In this document: positions 45,349 to 55,800 of the stretch, in pieces
Position numbering within the stretch: position 1 is the stretch's first letter
How the letters are laid out: every line of letters begins with the position of its first letter
Assembly (NCBI RefSeq): GCF_030247185.1
Contig: NC_080572.1
Span: forward strand, 95,529,198 to 95,593,197
Length of the DNA stretch: 64,000 nucleotides
Reading direction: 5' to 3'
Source: Malaya genurostris
Taxonomy: Eukaryota > Arthropoda > Insecta > Diptera > Culicidae
Program-made: the position numbers and the translations under genes
The notes under the pieces: generated by a model
The model's input: the letters and a program-made list of their open reading frames with translations, nothing else
The model's database searches: none
Told to the model about the DNA's origin: nothing

Positions 45349-45949
45349 CTCTATAAAGAAATGGCTACAAGCAAAACACAGTTGCTGACTGCCGATTTTT
45401 TTTCGGATATACAGACTTTTTAAACCTGAACTGTTTCAATGAAAGAGAGTCTTTCAAATTACGAGTAGAGTTGCCAGGATATTTTTTCAAAAACCCCTCA
45501 AAACTCAAAAATTTATCTGGATTTGTCTGGGTCTACTATATACAAGGAAATTTTTGTCGGGTTTCATTTTCAGTGAGCAAAAAATGAAAAAAAGGTCTTC
45601 CCACCAGAGGCCAAATCTGGCAAAAGATCTGGGTAGTTTGAGTATTCGGCGAAGCGATAAAAATCTGACATTTGCCAGACAAATCTGGCAACCTGGCATC
45701 GCTGATTACGAGTGCAATCTCTACACAGTAGGCGCATTTGAAAAACTCTCCAGATACAGCTGGGTTGTCAGTCACCAATGCGCGTTTCATTGTTATATTA
45801 GAAATTAACGACTTATAATTTTATATTTAAACTTAGTTAATAAATGAAGCAATTCAATTTCAAGATAATATATCTCTCTTGGGTGTATCGGCTTCCAATC
45901 AAGCTTTTTCAATTTGAAGACTGATAGAAGTTCTAACGTAAAATTACTG
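45349..45949. other. region upstream of the Borealin gene
   Basis: No gene supported. Includes several short repeats of the theme AAATCTGGCA / TTTGCCAGA at 45610-45700. The 5' UTR exon and promoter must lie in the last part, but no TATA box is evident. Confidence 0.3.
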
Positions 45950-46007
45950 GTAAGTTGTGCGCTTCTCAATGTTTCAAGCATCTAGGATTTTATTCCTATT
46001 GTTTCAG
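45950..46007 (+). other. 5' UTR intron of the Borealin-like gene
   Basis: TACTG|GTAAGTTG at 45950 and TATTGTTTCAG|TG at 46007 are strong splice signals 53 bp before the ATG. A 58-bp intron is typical for Diptera. Untranslated, so inferred from signals only. Confidence 0.55.
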
Positions 46008-46060
46008 TGATAACAATTCAACATCAGCGTGCCTTTTGTAATTGAATTCATCAAATCAAA

Positions 46061-47219
46061 ATGGTTCGTACTAAACACTCTCGGAACGGTAACACCAAAC
46101 GCAATAGGACCAGCTTCCAGGAAGAAAAATTAAATGCAAAACTTAGAGACTTCGATATTTATGGTGAATTTAATTGCAAAGATTGCAATTAATATTGCGT
46201 TCAAATCATTGTTAATGCTTTTTTGTTTTAAGCTAACAGCATGTTTGTTTCACTGGAATCTATTATGACGGAGGAACTCGATGAACTTAGCAGAATGTTC
46301 AAAACTGAGAAAAATCGAATGCCAAAAAGAATACTTCAGATGCGGATGAGTGATTTGAAGTTGATGGGTGTTCAAACATTCGCAGATCTCGATAAGCTGG
46401 CAGTAGATTCGTGTGACACGTTAAGTGCGATGAATTCCAACGAGCTTTTACATATTTCTCAGAACGGAGCTCAAGACAAAGGCGCGAAGCTGTCGAAATC
46501 TGATGAAGGTAAGATTTTTTACGTTGAATCCTTTCTGTAACGATTTATGCCATATGTCTGGTATCACTTCATTCTTATAATTCACACTATTGCATTCATT
46601 GTTCCATGTAGGTTACCTAACCGAGGACAGTGCCATCAGCAGTATCCCATCAGATGTCCTATCTTCTGCCAAAGCCCGTCCCTATGGGCCTCTTGCCTCG
46701 GCAATGCAAAACCGTCGCCGCAGCAAATCTGTGTCAAATCATACTACTCCTGCAAAAGGCCACTCGTCTCTACTTCTTGGTATTAAATCAAAGAAAACAT
46801 TCGGCGGAAGTCAGTCGCTGTTTGGAGATAACGCACGCCATTCTCGGCCTAAGTTCCGCACACCTTGCGCCGGTAATCGGACACAGGCCGTGAGTGCAGA
46901 CCGCGGAATGAGTTTAATTACCCCTAAAGTACAACCAAACACCCCGATGGCTCTCATGCGCCACGCTCGAATCGGTGAGTGTATTTATTCTGTCACTGGT
47001 AGCCCTGTTATTACGGCGGCGATGATGGAGGAAACGGCTAATGTTAATATTCCGGTTGCCAATGGGGTGCTTTCAATTCGTCCGACGGAAATGGATAGTT
47101 TCGATCCGGGCCTGTTGCAGAAGATTGATTCGGGTACGCTGGAAAATCTGAAGAAGTTGCAAATGAACCTGAACAAAATCATGCAAATCGCAGAAGAGCA
47201 TAATTTTAAGAAATCGTGA
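46061..47219 (+). CDS. borr: Borealin-like chromosomal passenger complex subunit
   Basis: Exons 46061-46163, 46233-46508 and 46612-47219, both introns phase 1 with GT-AG ends, give 328 residues. The N-terminus is basic (MVRTKHSRNGNTKRNRTSF), followed by EEKLNAKLRDFDIY, which matches the REEKL..FLKDFD start of Borealin (the segment that bundles with Survivin and INCENP), then a helix with LPK-like MPKRILQMRM. The middle is low complexity, serine/basic. The C-terminus has GECIYSVTGSPVI, VNIPVANG and IDSGTLENLKKLQMNLNKIM, equivalent to the GE.IYN.SG.GSPL, VPVGGG and LDPEALGNIKKL blocks of animal Borealin. The family acts with Aurora B, INCENP and Survivin at centromeres and the spindle midzone. 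AATAAA is at 47483-47488. Confidence 0.8.
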
Positions 47220-47482
47220 GAAAAAGCGTCCTGTGTTCGTATCATTTGTATGGTTTAGGTATAGTTTAATTTAATTTCATTGATGTCATACTTTTTAATT
47301 TTTTTCAAATACAATGCATTTTTTCGTGATTGTCACGTTTTACGCTTTAATAGAGCTGCGACATTTTGCATCGTGTTGATATTCACCCCGATTCTGTATT
47401 TCGTTCGAACCGGATTGTTTTGATTGAATACGAAATTTACAAGGGTTTTTTGGTTTCATTAAACGCATAACTGCGCGATCTC

Positions 47483-47488
47483 AATAAA
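47483..47488 (+). promoter_or_regulatory. polyadenylation signal of the Borealin-like gene
   Basis: AATAAA in CTCAATAAAATG, about 265 bp after the stop codon, in an AT-rich 3' UTR. Confidence 0.5.
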
Positions 47489-47868
47489 ATGTTGCATTTT
47501 AACACTATTTTGTCCATATGTGACCTAAAAAGAAACTTGCTATCCATGGTCAGTCCTAGATAAACTGCCTCATTCAATCAGACGGGCAAATTCAGTAGTG
47601 TTCTAGTTCTAGATGCATAATTTATGTCAGTTTTAAAATTTAAATCTAGAAATTATAACAAAATAAACTGGCAGCCCCAGCAGCGTTTTATCTGTGTTTC
47701 AAATTCAGAAAAAATAACGGCAATGTATACCAGTTTTAAATTTGACAGTAGAACAGGTCGAATAAATAAAACTAAAACGGATTGCTTGGGATACGTTTGT
47801 TTCAGTTTCATTTACATTATAGACCACCCATATGAATCTTGCAGCTGCTGAATTTGCTCTTATCTAGC

Positions 47869-48327
47869 TTACTGGATAATAAACGAACCGAGCACTTGAA
47901 TCTGCTCAATTTTTGTCTTGCAACCACGGAGCGCAGAGCTCATGTCGACGAAAATTTTCATCAACTCCACAGAGGTAAATAGCGGAGTACAGTTTACAGT
48001 TGGGCCATCATCAGTAGTTTTGAAACCAGGTGGCGGGAGCATTGGTTTCGGTAGATTATTCAGCCTGGGGAAATTCACTGGGTCCAATGGCGGTACAGGT
48101 GGTACAGGTGGAACCTTTTTCTTCGATGGTTGTCGTTGAGGTGTAGCTTGTTTCCTTATTTTCAGGAACTCAGCACGTTTCGGGTAAGCTCGTTCGGTTG
48201 CTTCGTGGGGCCCAGCACAGTTTGCATAGAGGAGGGTAGATTCTTCTTCCATTGCGCACTTGTTAGTACCCTCCCTCTCAGCAGGCGGTTCTTTTTTGTT
48301 GGTCGTTGAGCGTATATTGAACGGCAT
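47869..48327 (-). pseudogene. C-terminal part of a Jockey-type LINE ORF1
   Basis: Open frame of 152 residues with a remnant zinc knuckle CANCAGPHEATERAYPKRAE, where the last cysteine of the usual GCPKR has become A, then EFLKIRKQATPQ, a proline-rich linker (VPPVPPVPPLDPVNFPRLNN) and FTSVELMKIFVDMSSALRGC with KTKIEQIQVL. This pattern is that of ORF1 of Juan-like Jockey elements of mosquitoes. The N-terminus is cut off near the repeat starting at 48378, and ORF2 is absent. The ORF's starting methionine is probably incidental. Confidence 0.6.
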
Positions 48328-48377
48328 ACTGCACGAAATATTCGTTCAGTTTGCTGGAACGGTTTGTTGTTGTTTTG

Positions 48378-49150
48378 CCTTTCTCATATAGAAAGGTTAT
48401 GCAATCACTGTGAAAACCGACTTTTGAACCGAGGCCCGGAGGGCCGAGTGTCATATACCATTCGACTCAGTTCGTCGAGTACGCAAAATGTCTGTGTGTG
48501 TGTATGTGTGTGTATGTGTCTGTGTGTATGTGTGTATGTAACGTTTTTTTGCACTAACTTTTCTCGGAGATGGCTGAACCGATTTTCACAAACTTAGATT
48601 CAAAAGAAAGGTCTTGTGGTCCCATACAAAATTCCTGAATATTATTTCGATCCGACTTCCGGTTCCGGAATTATGGGGTAAAATGTGCAAAAAATTGTGA
48701 AAATAAGTGCACTAACTTTTCTCAGAGATGGCTGATCCGATTTTCACAAACTTAGATTCAAATGAAACGTCTTGAGGTCCCATACAAAATTCCTGAATAT
48801 TATTTAGATCCGACTTCCGGTTCGAGAGTTATGGGGTAAAATGTGCAAAAAAAAGAAAATATGTGTTTTATCTTTTCTCATAGATGGCGCGACCGATTTT
48901 CACAAACTTAGATTCAAATGACAGGTCCTGTGGTCCCATGCGTTATTCCTGAATTTCATGCGGATCCGACTTCCGGATCCGGAAATATAGGGTAAAGTGT
49001 GTTAAAAATTGTACACCATCACTGAAAATGGGGAAAAACCTTAAAAAAATTTCTAAATCGACCTCAAATCTTTTCCAATTTGATGGTTTTTATCAGTAGA
49101 CGGTCAAACAAACCGATTTCGGTTATTCTTTTAAGAATCGAAGAAAATTT
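48378..49150 (+). repeat. tandem-unit repeat, copy A (three internal units)
   Basis: The head GCCTTTCTCATATAGAAAGG is followed by GCAATCACTGTGAAAACC, CGAGGCCCGGAGGGCCGAG, CATATACCATTCGACTCAGT and a TG-rich stretch. Three units of about 155 bp follow (from about 48552, 48708 and 48862), each with AGATGG(C)...CCGATTTTCACAAACTTAG and GATCCGACTTCCGG. The 3' segment (TTTCTAAATCGACCTCAAAT, CAGTAGACGGTCAAACAAA) is shared with copy B, but the GATATGAGAAAGGC tail is missing. Confidence 0.85.
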
Positions 49151-49157
49151 TTTTTTC

Positions 49158-49274
49158 GCCTTTCTCATTTAGAAAGGTTATGCAATCACTGTGAAAACCG
49201 TTTGAACGTTTGAACCGAGGCCCGGAGGGCCGAGTGTCATATACCATTCGACTCAGTTCGTCGAGTACGCAAAA

Positions 49275-49334
<60 letters not shown>

Positions 49335-49790
49335 TATTTGTGTATGTAACGTTTTTTGCACTAGCTTTATGGGGTAAAATGTGCAAAAAAATGAAAATAT
49401 GTGTTTTAACTTTTCTCATAGATGGCGCGACCGATTTCCACAAACTTAGGTTCAAATGAAAGGTCCTGTGGTCCCATACGTAATTCCTGAATTTCATCCG
49501 GATCCGACTTCCGGATCCGGAAATATAGGGTAAAGTGTGTTAAAAATTTTATACCATCACTGAAAAGAGCGAGAAACCGTAAAAAGTTTTCTAAATCGAC
49601 CTCAAATCTTTTCCAATTGATAGTTTTTATCAGTAGACGGTCAAACAAATCTATTTCGATTATTCTTTTAAGAATCGAAGAAAAATAATTTTGAAGAATA
49701 CCACAGTATTATATATGATAGTTTGATTGATATGAGAAAGGCATCATTACACCACTAGGTGGATTAAAACAGGTTTTTTTCTCTTGCATA
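49158..49790 (+). repeat. tandem-unit repeat, copy B (shortened, with tail)
   Basis: Same head as copy A (GCCTTTCTCATTTAGAAAGG) but only about one and a half internal units, then the common 3' segment and the full tail GATATGAGAAAGGCATCATT(ACACCACTAGGTGG). Adjacent to copy A in the same orientation. Confidence 0.85.
49276..49328 (+). repeat. (TG)n microsatellite
   Basis: About 26 perfect TG dinucleotides within copy B, at the position of an imperfect TG-rich stretch in copy A (48488-48540). Confidence 0.9.
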
Positions 49791-50285
49791 AATAGTGTGA
49801 AATCTAGGTGTTACCTTCATATAGAGAGAAGATTAGTTGTTATTCTACGTAAAGTAGAGGTACTGTACAGGTATGTAGTATTAGTTTAAAAAACTAAGTG
49901 GAAAAAACCTCGGAAACTGTCCAGTAAAACTAGTTCAACGGGGCTTCTACTCCTCATATTAAAAATTGCTCAACAATGGACCTCTGTCGGCCAGGTTTGT
50001 TGAACGAAAAAAATTGCATTCGGTTCAATGGTCTGTTTCAAAATCGGCAAACGAAGGTTCCGCGTTGGCCTCCCGTTGAACGATTGATTGGACGTTCATT
50101 GGACCAATGATCCAACGTATTAGACCAATGAAGGACCACCGTTGAACGTTTTTTTCTAAGAGGGCTTATGTGTGCTCGGTCGTATCTTGCATACAACCTT
50201 GTAGTTTTTTACCCTTGAAATTATCAAAAACTGTACGGCTAGCTAGCCGAAACTTGCTTCGTTCGAGACGTCACTATAGACATTA
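49791..50285. other. spacer with short self-complementary patches
   Basis: No gene. CCGTTGAACG, CGTTCATTGGACC and TTGAACGTTT recur in both orientations at 49930-50150, possibly an old degraded inverted-repeat element. Confidence 0.3.
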
Positions 50286-51572
50286 AAGACTGTCCCAGAA
50301 AGTATGGACGCAACCAAAAACCGCTGCCATTTCGCAACGGCTTAGAATCTGTCAATTTTTATGGCTGCGTTTTGTTGTTTAGACTCTTCTCTAACCACTT
50401 GTGCAGTTGTTTAATTGTTTTCATTAGTTTGTTTCGAAATGCGTGGACTTTCAGCAGAACAACGTCGAAAAATTGTGTACAAATGGTGCACAGAACGCGG
50501 ACTGTCACTGAGAAAGATAGCAAAAATGGAAGGAGTAAGTAAAAAAGCCGTGCGAAATGCAATCAGGAAGTTCGGTGAGGATAACACTTTTGAGGATAAA
50601 CCGAAAACGGGTCGAAAAAAAGGTCCTGCTAACCCTCAGTTGGATGAACGTATACTGAAGGCGTTCGAGCAAAAGAAGTAGGTTTCAGTTCGAGATGTGA
50701 CCTAAAAAGTGGGCACTTCGAAGTCAAATGTTCTTCGTGCTAAAGAACGTTTGAATCTTTGAACCTAGAAGAAGCAGAAACAACCAAAACGTAGTCCGAA
50801 ACAAGAAGCATCGATCAGGCCGAGCTGAAAGGAAAGCTGTATAATACGATTCTTGCTGGAAATTTGAACTGCATAATCATGGACGAAGAAACCTACGTGA
50901 AACTCGATTACAAATCCTTGCTGGGACCACAATATTATACGGTGCGAGAAGGGCAAGTGTTAAACCAGTCCGAGACATCGATTGAAGTCGAAAAATTTGG
51001 TAAGAAAGCTCTGGTCTGGCAAGCAATTTGTAGCTGCGGTACGATTTCGAAACCCTTCATCACCACTGATTCAATGAACAGCGAAATATACATCAAGGAA
51101 TGTTTACAAAAACGACTTCTACCCATGATTCAAAGCCCAAGGATCCTGTTGTATTCTGGCCAGATCTTGCTTCTTGCCACTACTCGAAATCAACGGTAAA
51201 ATGGTATACTACCAAAAATGTCACTTTCGTCCCAAAAGACATGAATCCACCAAATTGCCAACAACTTCGACCAATTGAGGAATTTTCGGCATTAACCAAG
51301 GCACATCTTAGGAAACATGTCTCGGGGGCCGAAACCATTCAACAGTTCGAAAAAGCTTGGAAAAAAGTGTCAAAACTTGTCGCCAAGAAGTCTGTACGGG
51401 ATTTAATGAGGAACGTTCGCACCAGCTAGTCTACAATGGCTAAGTAGCAAATGTTGAGAATAATATTCTGTAGTTTAATATTATCAGTATATCGAATAAA
51501 ATTTGAATGTCTAACACTTGTGAATTATTTACAGCGAAATCAAAGTGCGTCCATACTTTCTGGGACAGTCTT
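50286..51572 (+). mobile_element. DD37E-type Tc1/mariner element with perfect 27-bp ends
   Basis: The ends AAGACTGTCCCAGAAAGTAT(GGACGCA) at 50286 and its complement ending at 51572 are identical over 27 bp. TA flanks both (50284-50285, 51573-51574). The length of 1287 bp is complete. The transposase has frameshifts, so this copy is dead although its ends are intact. Confidence 0.9.
50439..51429 (+). pseudogene. DD37E-type transposase, broken
   Basis: ATG at 50439 (MRGLSAEQRRKIVYKWCTER). Helix-turn-helix: LSLRKIAKMEGVSKKAVRNA, then GRKKGPANPQLDERI. A nonsense TAG at 50679 and frameshifts follow. The core resumes with CIIMDEETYVKLDY (first D), WQAICSCG and IYIKECLQKRLLPMI, shifts frame near 51140, then FWPDLASCHYSKSTV (second D), FVPKDMNPPNC and RPIEEF. 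The glutamate of PIE lies 37 residues after the second D, the spacing of the mosquito ITmD37E family. The FW after the last motif is altered to FS. Confidence 0.85.
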
Positions 51573-51902
51573 TACACATCTGTGTGATAGCAAAAGTGTT
51601 TTGTAAATAGCATAACTTTACGTCTGCCTAGCGGTTTATGTTGAGCCGCCAGGTCGCACTAGCAATTCAACATAAACTGTAACTGCATTGTAACTGTTGT
51701 CTGTAGTCTATATTTGTTGGAGAAAAATTCCCTTTCCAGGTTTTTGAAATAGCCATCGGCCAAAGCGAAACTGTTATGTCCGCAAAGTTACGTACAGGGT
51801 CCGCCATCTAACATTTTTAACTAGCGGTTATTTCGACATTGGTAACCTTAATGTCACTTCTGATTTTACAGAAACTTAGTTTTATCCTTCCGCTGAACGA
51901 AA

Positions 51903-52530
51903 ATGGTTGTGTATACGCTTGAGGAACGCGTGAACGCTTGCGATCAGCTTGAAGAAGACGCCGATTTTTGCCAAAAAATAACCCGCACGTTATCATGGAC
52001 AAGCCGATGAATCCTCAGAGAGTGGCGGTTTGGTGCGGATTTTCTTCGAAAATGAGGCAGGAGCCGCCACGGTCGAGGGCGAGCGCTACCGCGCCATGAT
52101 TAGTAATTGGTTCTTCCCGTTACTTGAAGAGGAAGACTTGGACACCATTTGGTTCCAACAAGACGGCGCTCCGTGCCATACAGCCAACGCTACGATCAAT
52201 ATTCTGCGCATAGTCCTCGAAGATCGAATTATCAGTCGAAATTCGGATGTCGTTGGGCCGCCTCGGAGCTGTGATTTGACGCCGTTAGACTATTATCTTT
52301 GGGGGGCTGTCAACGATAAGCGTTATGTGGACAAGCCAGAGACAATTCAAACCTTGAAGGACAACATTCGTGCAGCCATAGCTGAAATAAAGCTGCATAT
52401 AATCGAAAATGTACTAAAAAACTGGACCGACCGTATGGCGTACTGCAAGGCCAGCCGAGGCAGTCGTTTGAGTGAAATTATATTCCAAAATTACCCGGAA
52501 GGATTGTACTTTAACATGAAAAAAAATTGA
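51903..52530 (+). pseudogene. mariner-like transposase with internal deletion
   Basis: A short N-terminal piece (MVVYTLEERVNACDQLEEDA, DFCQK) is followed, out of frame, by MNPQRVAVWCGF-like sequence and the open frame 52030-52530: FFENEAGAATVEGERYRAMI, WFQQDGAPCHTANATINILR (second catalytic D), LEDRIISRNSDVVGPPRSCD with DLTPLDYYLWG (third D), NWTDRMAYCKASRGSRLSEI. The first catalytic D region (DEAHFHL-type) is deleted. Related to the relic at 27360-27860. Confidence 0.8.
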
Positions 52531-52554
52531 AATCGGATGAACCGTTTGTGTTTT

Positions 52555-52742
52555 TGTTGGCCACTAACATAGCAAGTGACGACAATTGCTGTTGTTAAGA
52601 CAACCCTTGGAGTTACCATAGCTAACCCTAGCAACGGTAGCAAACAGGAGTTTAAAAATTTTCACTTTGTACTTTGAATTGAATGAATAAAGACCTATTT
52701 TTTGGTATACGAATTTTTCTTCATTTATAATAAAGTACAACA
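52555..52742 (+). repeat. 5' LTR of the Mag-like element
   Basis: 188 bp, TG...CA, with AATAAA at 52686-52691. Differs from the 3' LTR at four positions, all in the last 65 bp. Confidence 0.9.
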
Positions 52743-52803
52743 TTTGGCGACGAGGAAATTAAGAATTCATCGCATTGAGAGAAAGTTCCCGTTATCGAAT
52801 ACA

Positions 52804-55800
52804 ATGGCACACGGTGGCGAAGACAGTTTTTCGGACAATAATTTGATGCAGCAGATCGTTCGACAAAACCAGCAGATGGCAGAGGAGAACTCACGATTGA
52901 TGATCCTCCTGGAGCGATTCGGCATTCAAGAAGGCTCCGAATCCGTTCGTTCGTCACGTAACCCGGAATTCATCATCGAATCACTGGCTTCCAACATCCA
53001 TGAGTTCACGTACGATCCAGATAATGGATTAGTCTTCGACCGGTGGTATCGGAAATACGAAGATCTTTTTCTCAAGGACGGTGCAAAATTGGACGATGCA
53101 GCGAAAGTACGATTACTCCTGAGAAGTCTCAGTGTCAACGTTTTCGATCGATACGTCAATTTCGTGCTTCCACAACATCCCCGTGAGTTCTCCTTTGAAG
53201 AAACTGTGAAGAAACTCAAGGGTCTGTTCAGCATTCGCATTTCACTGTTCAGCAAACGCTATCATTGTTTTCAGTTGACAAAAAACGATGCTGATGACTT
53301 TGTGACATACGCTGGAACAGTTAACAAGCACTGTGAAGATTTTGAGTTGAACAAACTAACCGCCGATCAATTCAAAAGTTTGGTTTTCATCTGTGGACTT
53401 CGTTCATCGAAGGACGCGGATATTCGAACAAGACTATTGTCAAAGCTCGAAACGAACGCTGAAGAAGATTGTAAACTAGAATCGCTTATCACGGAATGTC
53501 AACGTCTTCACAATCTCAATCATGATACCGCTATGGTGGAACAGAAGCAGAAAACGGTAAGCTCTGTCTGTACAGTCAAGCAGAAGAAGACTCATCCGAA
53601 TCCATCTGGCCCGAAAACCACCACAAACGTTAAATTAAGCACCCCGAAGACACCCTGTTGGCAATGCGGTGAAATGCATTTTGTTCGCGACTGTTCGTTT
53701 ACAAAGCATTTGTGCAGAGACTGTAAGCAAACCGGACATAAGGAAGGTTACTGTGGCTGCTACACTGCGAAGACATCAAGCAAGAAAAAGCATCACAAGG
53801 TAAATGGAGTTTATGCTATCAATCAAACTAGCAGAGAGTGCAGACGAAAGTTCCTGACTGTAAAGATTAATGATGCAGAAGTGACTCTGCAGTTTGACAC
53901 CGCTTCAGACATCACAATCATTTCTCGGAAGCAGTGGAGCAAAAACCTTGGATCACCTCCTTTACTCCCAACCACACGAGTAGCGACAACAGCATCTGGT
54001 AAGGCTCTCCAATTTCTTGGTGAACTTTCAAGTACAGTTACACTTGGAAGCATTACCAAAATCGGAAAACTCTACGTGGCCCATAACAATCTCAACCTGT
54101 TTGGGCTCGAGTGGATTGATTTGTTCGATCTATGGCACAAACCATTGTCAGCAATTTGCAACAAAGTACAAGCTGATATTCCCAGCGTAGTCGAACACTA
54201 TAAATCAAGATTCCCCGATGTATTCCTGAAAGGTCTTGGGCACTGCAAGAAAACTCAGGTACGTCTATTTTTGAAACCAGGAGTGATTCCAGTATACAAA
54301 CCAAAGCGTCCTGTTCCATTCACGGCTATCGGAAAAGTTGATGCTGAGTTGCAACGTCTTCCAAGAACTGGGTATTATCACTCCGGTTGATTTTTCGCAA
54401 TGGGATGCACCAATTGTCGTGGTAAAAAAACCAGGATGGAAGATACGAATCTGTGCCGATTATTCAACAGGACTCAACGCCGCTCTGGAGTCAAACAATT
54501 ATCCACTACCAGTTCCCGAAGACATTTTCAGCAAGCTCAACGGCTGTAATTATTTCAGCATAATCGATCTCAGCGACGCCTACCTGCAAGTAGAAGTGGA
54601 TGACGACTCGAAAAATTTGCTGACCATAAACACCCATCGAGGACTGTTTCAACCGGCTCGCGCCTGGGGTGAAATCCGCACCTGGAGCTTTCCAACAGCT
54701 GATGAACACGATGATTGCAGATAGCGAGGGTGTCGAATCGTTCCTGGATGATTTAATGGTTTACAGTAAAACAGTTGAAGAACATCATGTGCAGCGCCCT
54801 TAGCAAATTTTCCTTCGAATTTGCTAGTATTGTAGAAAAAGTAGGAAAATGTGAAGGAAACTCTCATATCAGCGTAGCTGCAACCTTCAAGTATAAAATT
54901 TGTTATTGAAGCGTGCACATTTTTGAGCATTAGTCATCGCAACGATGTTTAAAAGATATTGTTATAAAACCATAGACAGTTCCGGGCATTAATCAGCGCA
55001 GCAATGTTGTAAAACAAAAGCTATTGTTATAGAATCATAGACAGTTCCGGGCATTAGTCAGCGCGGCAATGTTGTAAAAACAAAGTTATATTTTTTTACG
55101 GACACTGCCTCTGGCCTAGCGACAGTGGTTTCGGTTTTCGGTAGAACTTCGGGAGAAAATCGGATGAACTTCCTACTTGAAATCACAAGCTCGGCTTGTA
55201 CTAAAATCTTCGGGTTTCACCCGAAAGAAAATGCTAGGAGCTTAAAAACCCATAGTTGGGAAGAGTCAGTTAGTCAGTTAAGTTTCAAAAAGTGCGCGAT
55301 AAATAGCCGTTGGTCTCGGGCGTCGGCCCGTAGACAAATTAGCGAGTAGTTCAGTTTTACAGAGTGCGGTAACTAGGCGCTAGTCTCGGGAGTCGACCCG
55401 TAGACAAATTAAGTAGTTTTTGCTTCGAGTATTCGGGTTAGTTCAGTTCGGAGTATAATACAGTAGCTATAGGAACATGTGTACATGGTGAGGCTTGAGT
55501 ATCAAGTGACCTCAAAATCAAGTAAGAAATATTGTTTATAATGGGATATAATATATTTCGGAAGGCACCTAAAGAATTGAGTGAAAGATTGCTGTAATGA
55601 ATGAAGATTTAATAGTTTCATGTGCAGGTTTGATATTCACATCCAAAAGAAAAATAGTTAGACACAACCATTGCTCGTGTCAGGGTAGTGTTGATAATAT
55701 ACGACAGCAAAAGTATGTGTTGAAGAATAACTTCTTTTATTAATGTAAACAAGTAAATGTGAAGACATATATCCGACGAGTTCACCATGAAGTGTTGTGA

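Noticed and set aside
49131..49497. threonine/histidine-rich ORFs
   Set aside because: Pure products of the (TG)n microsatellite.
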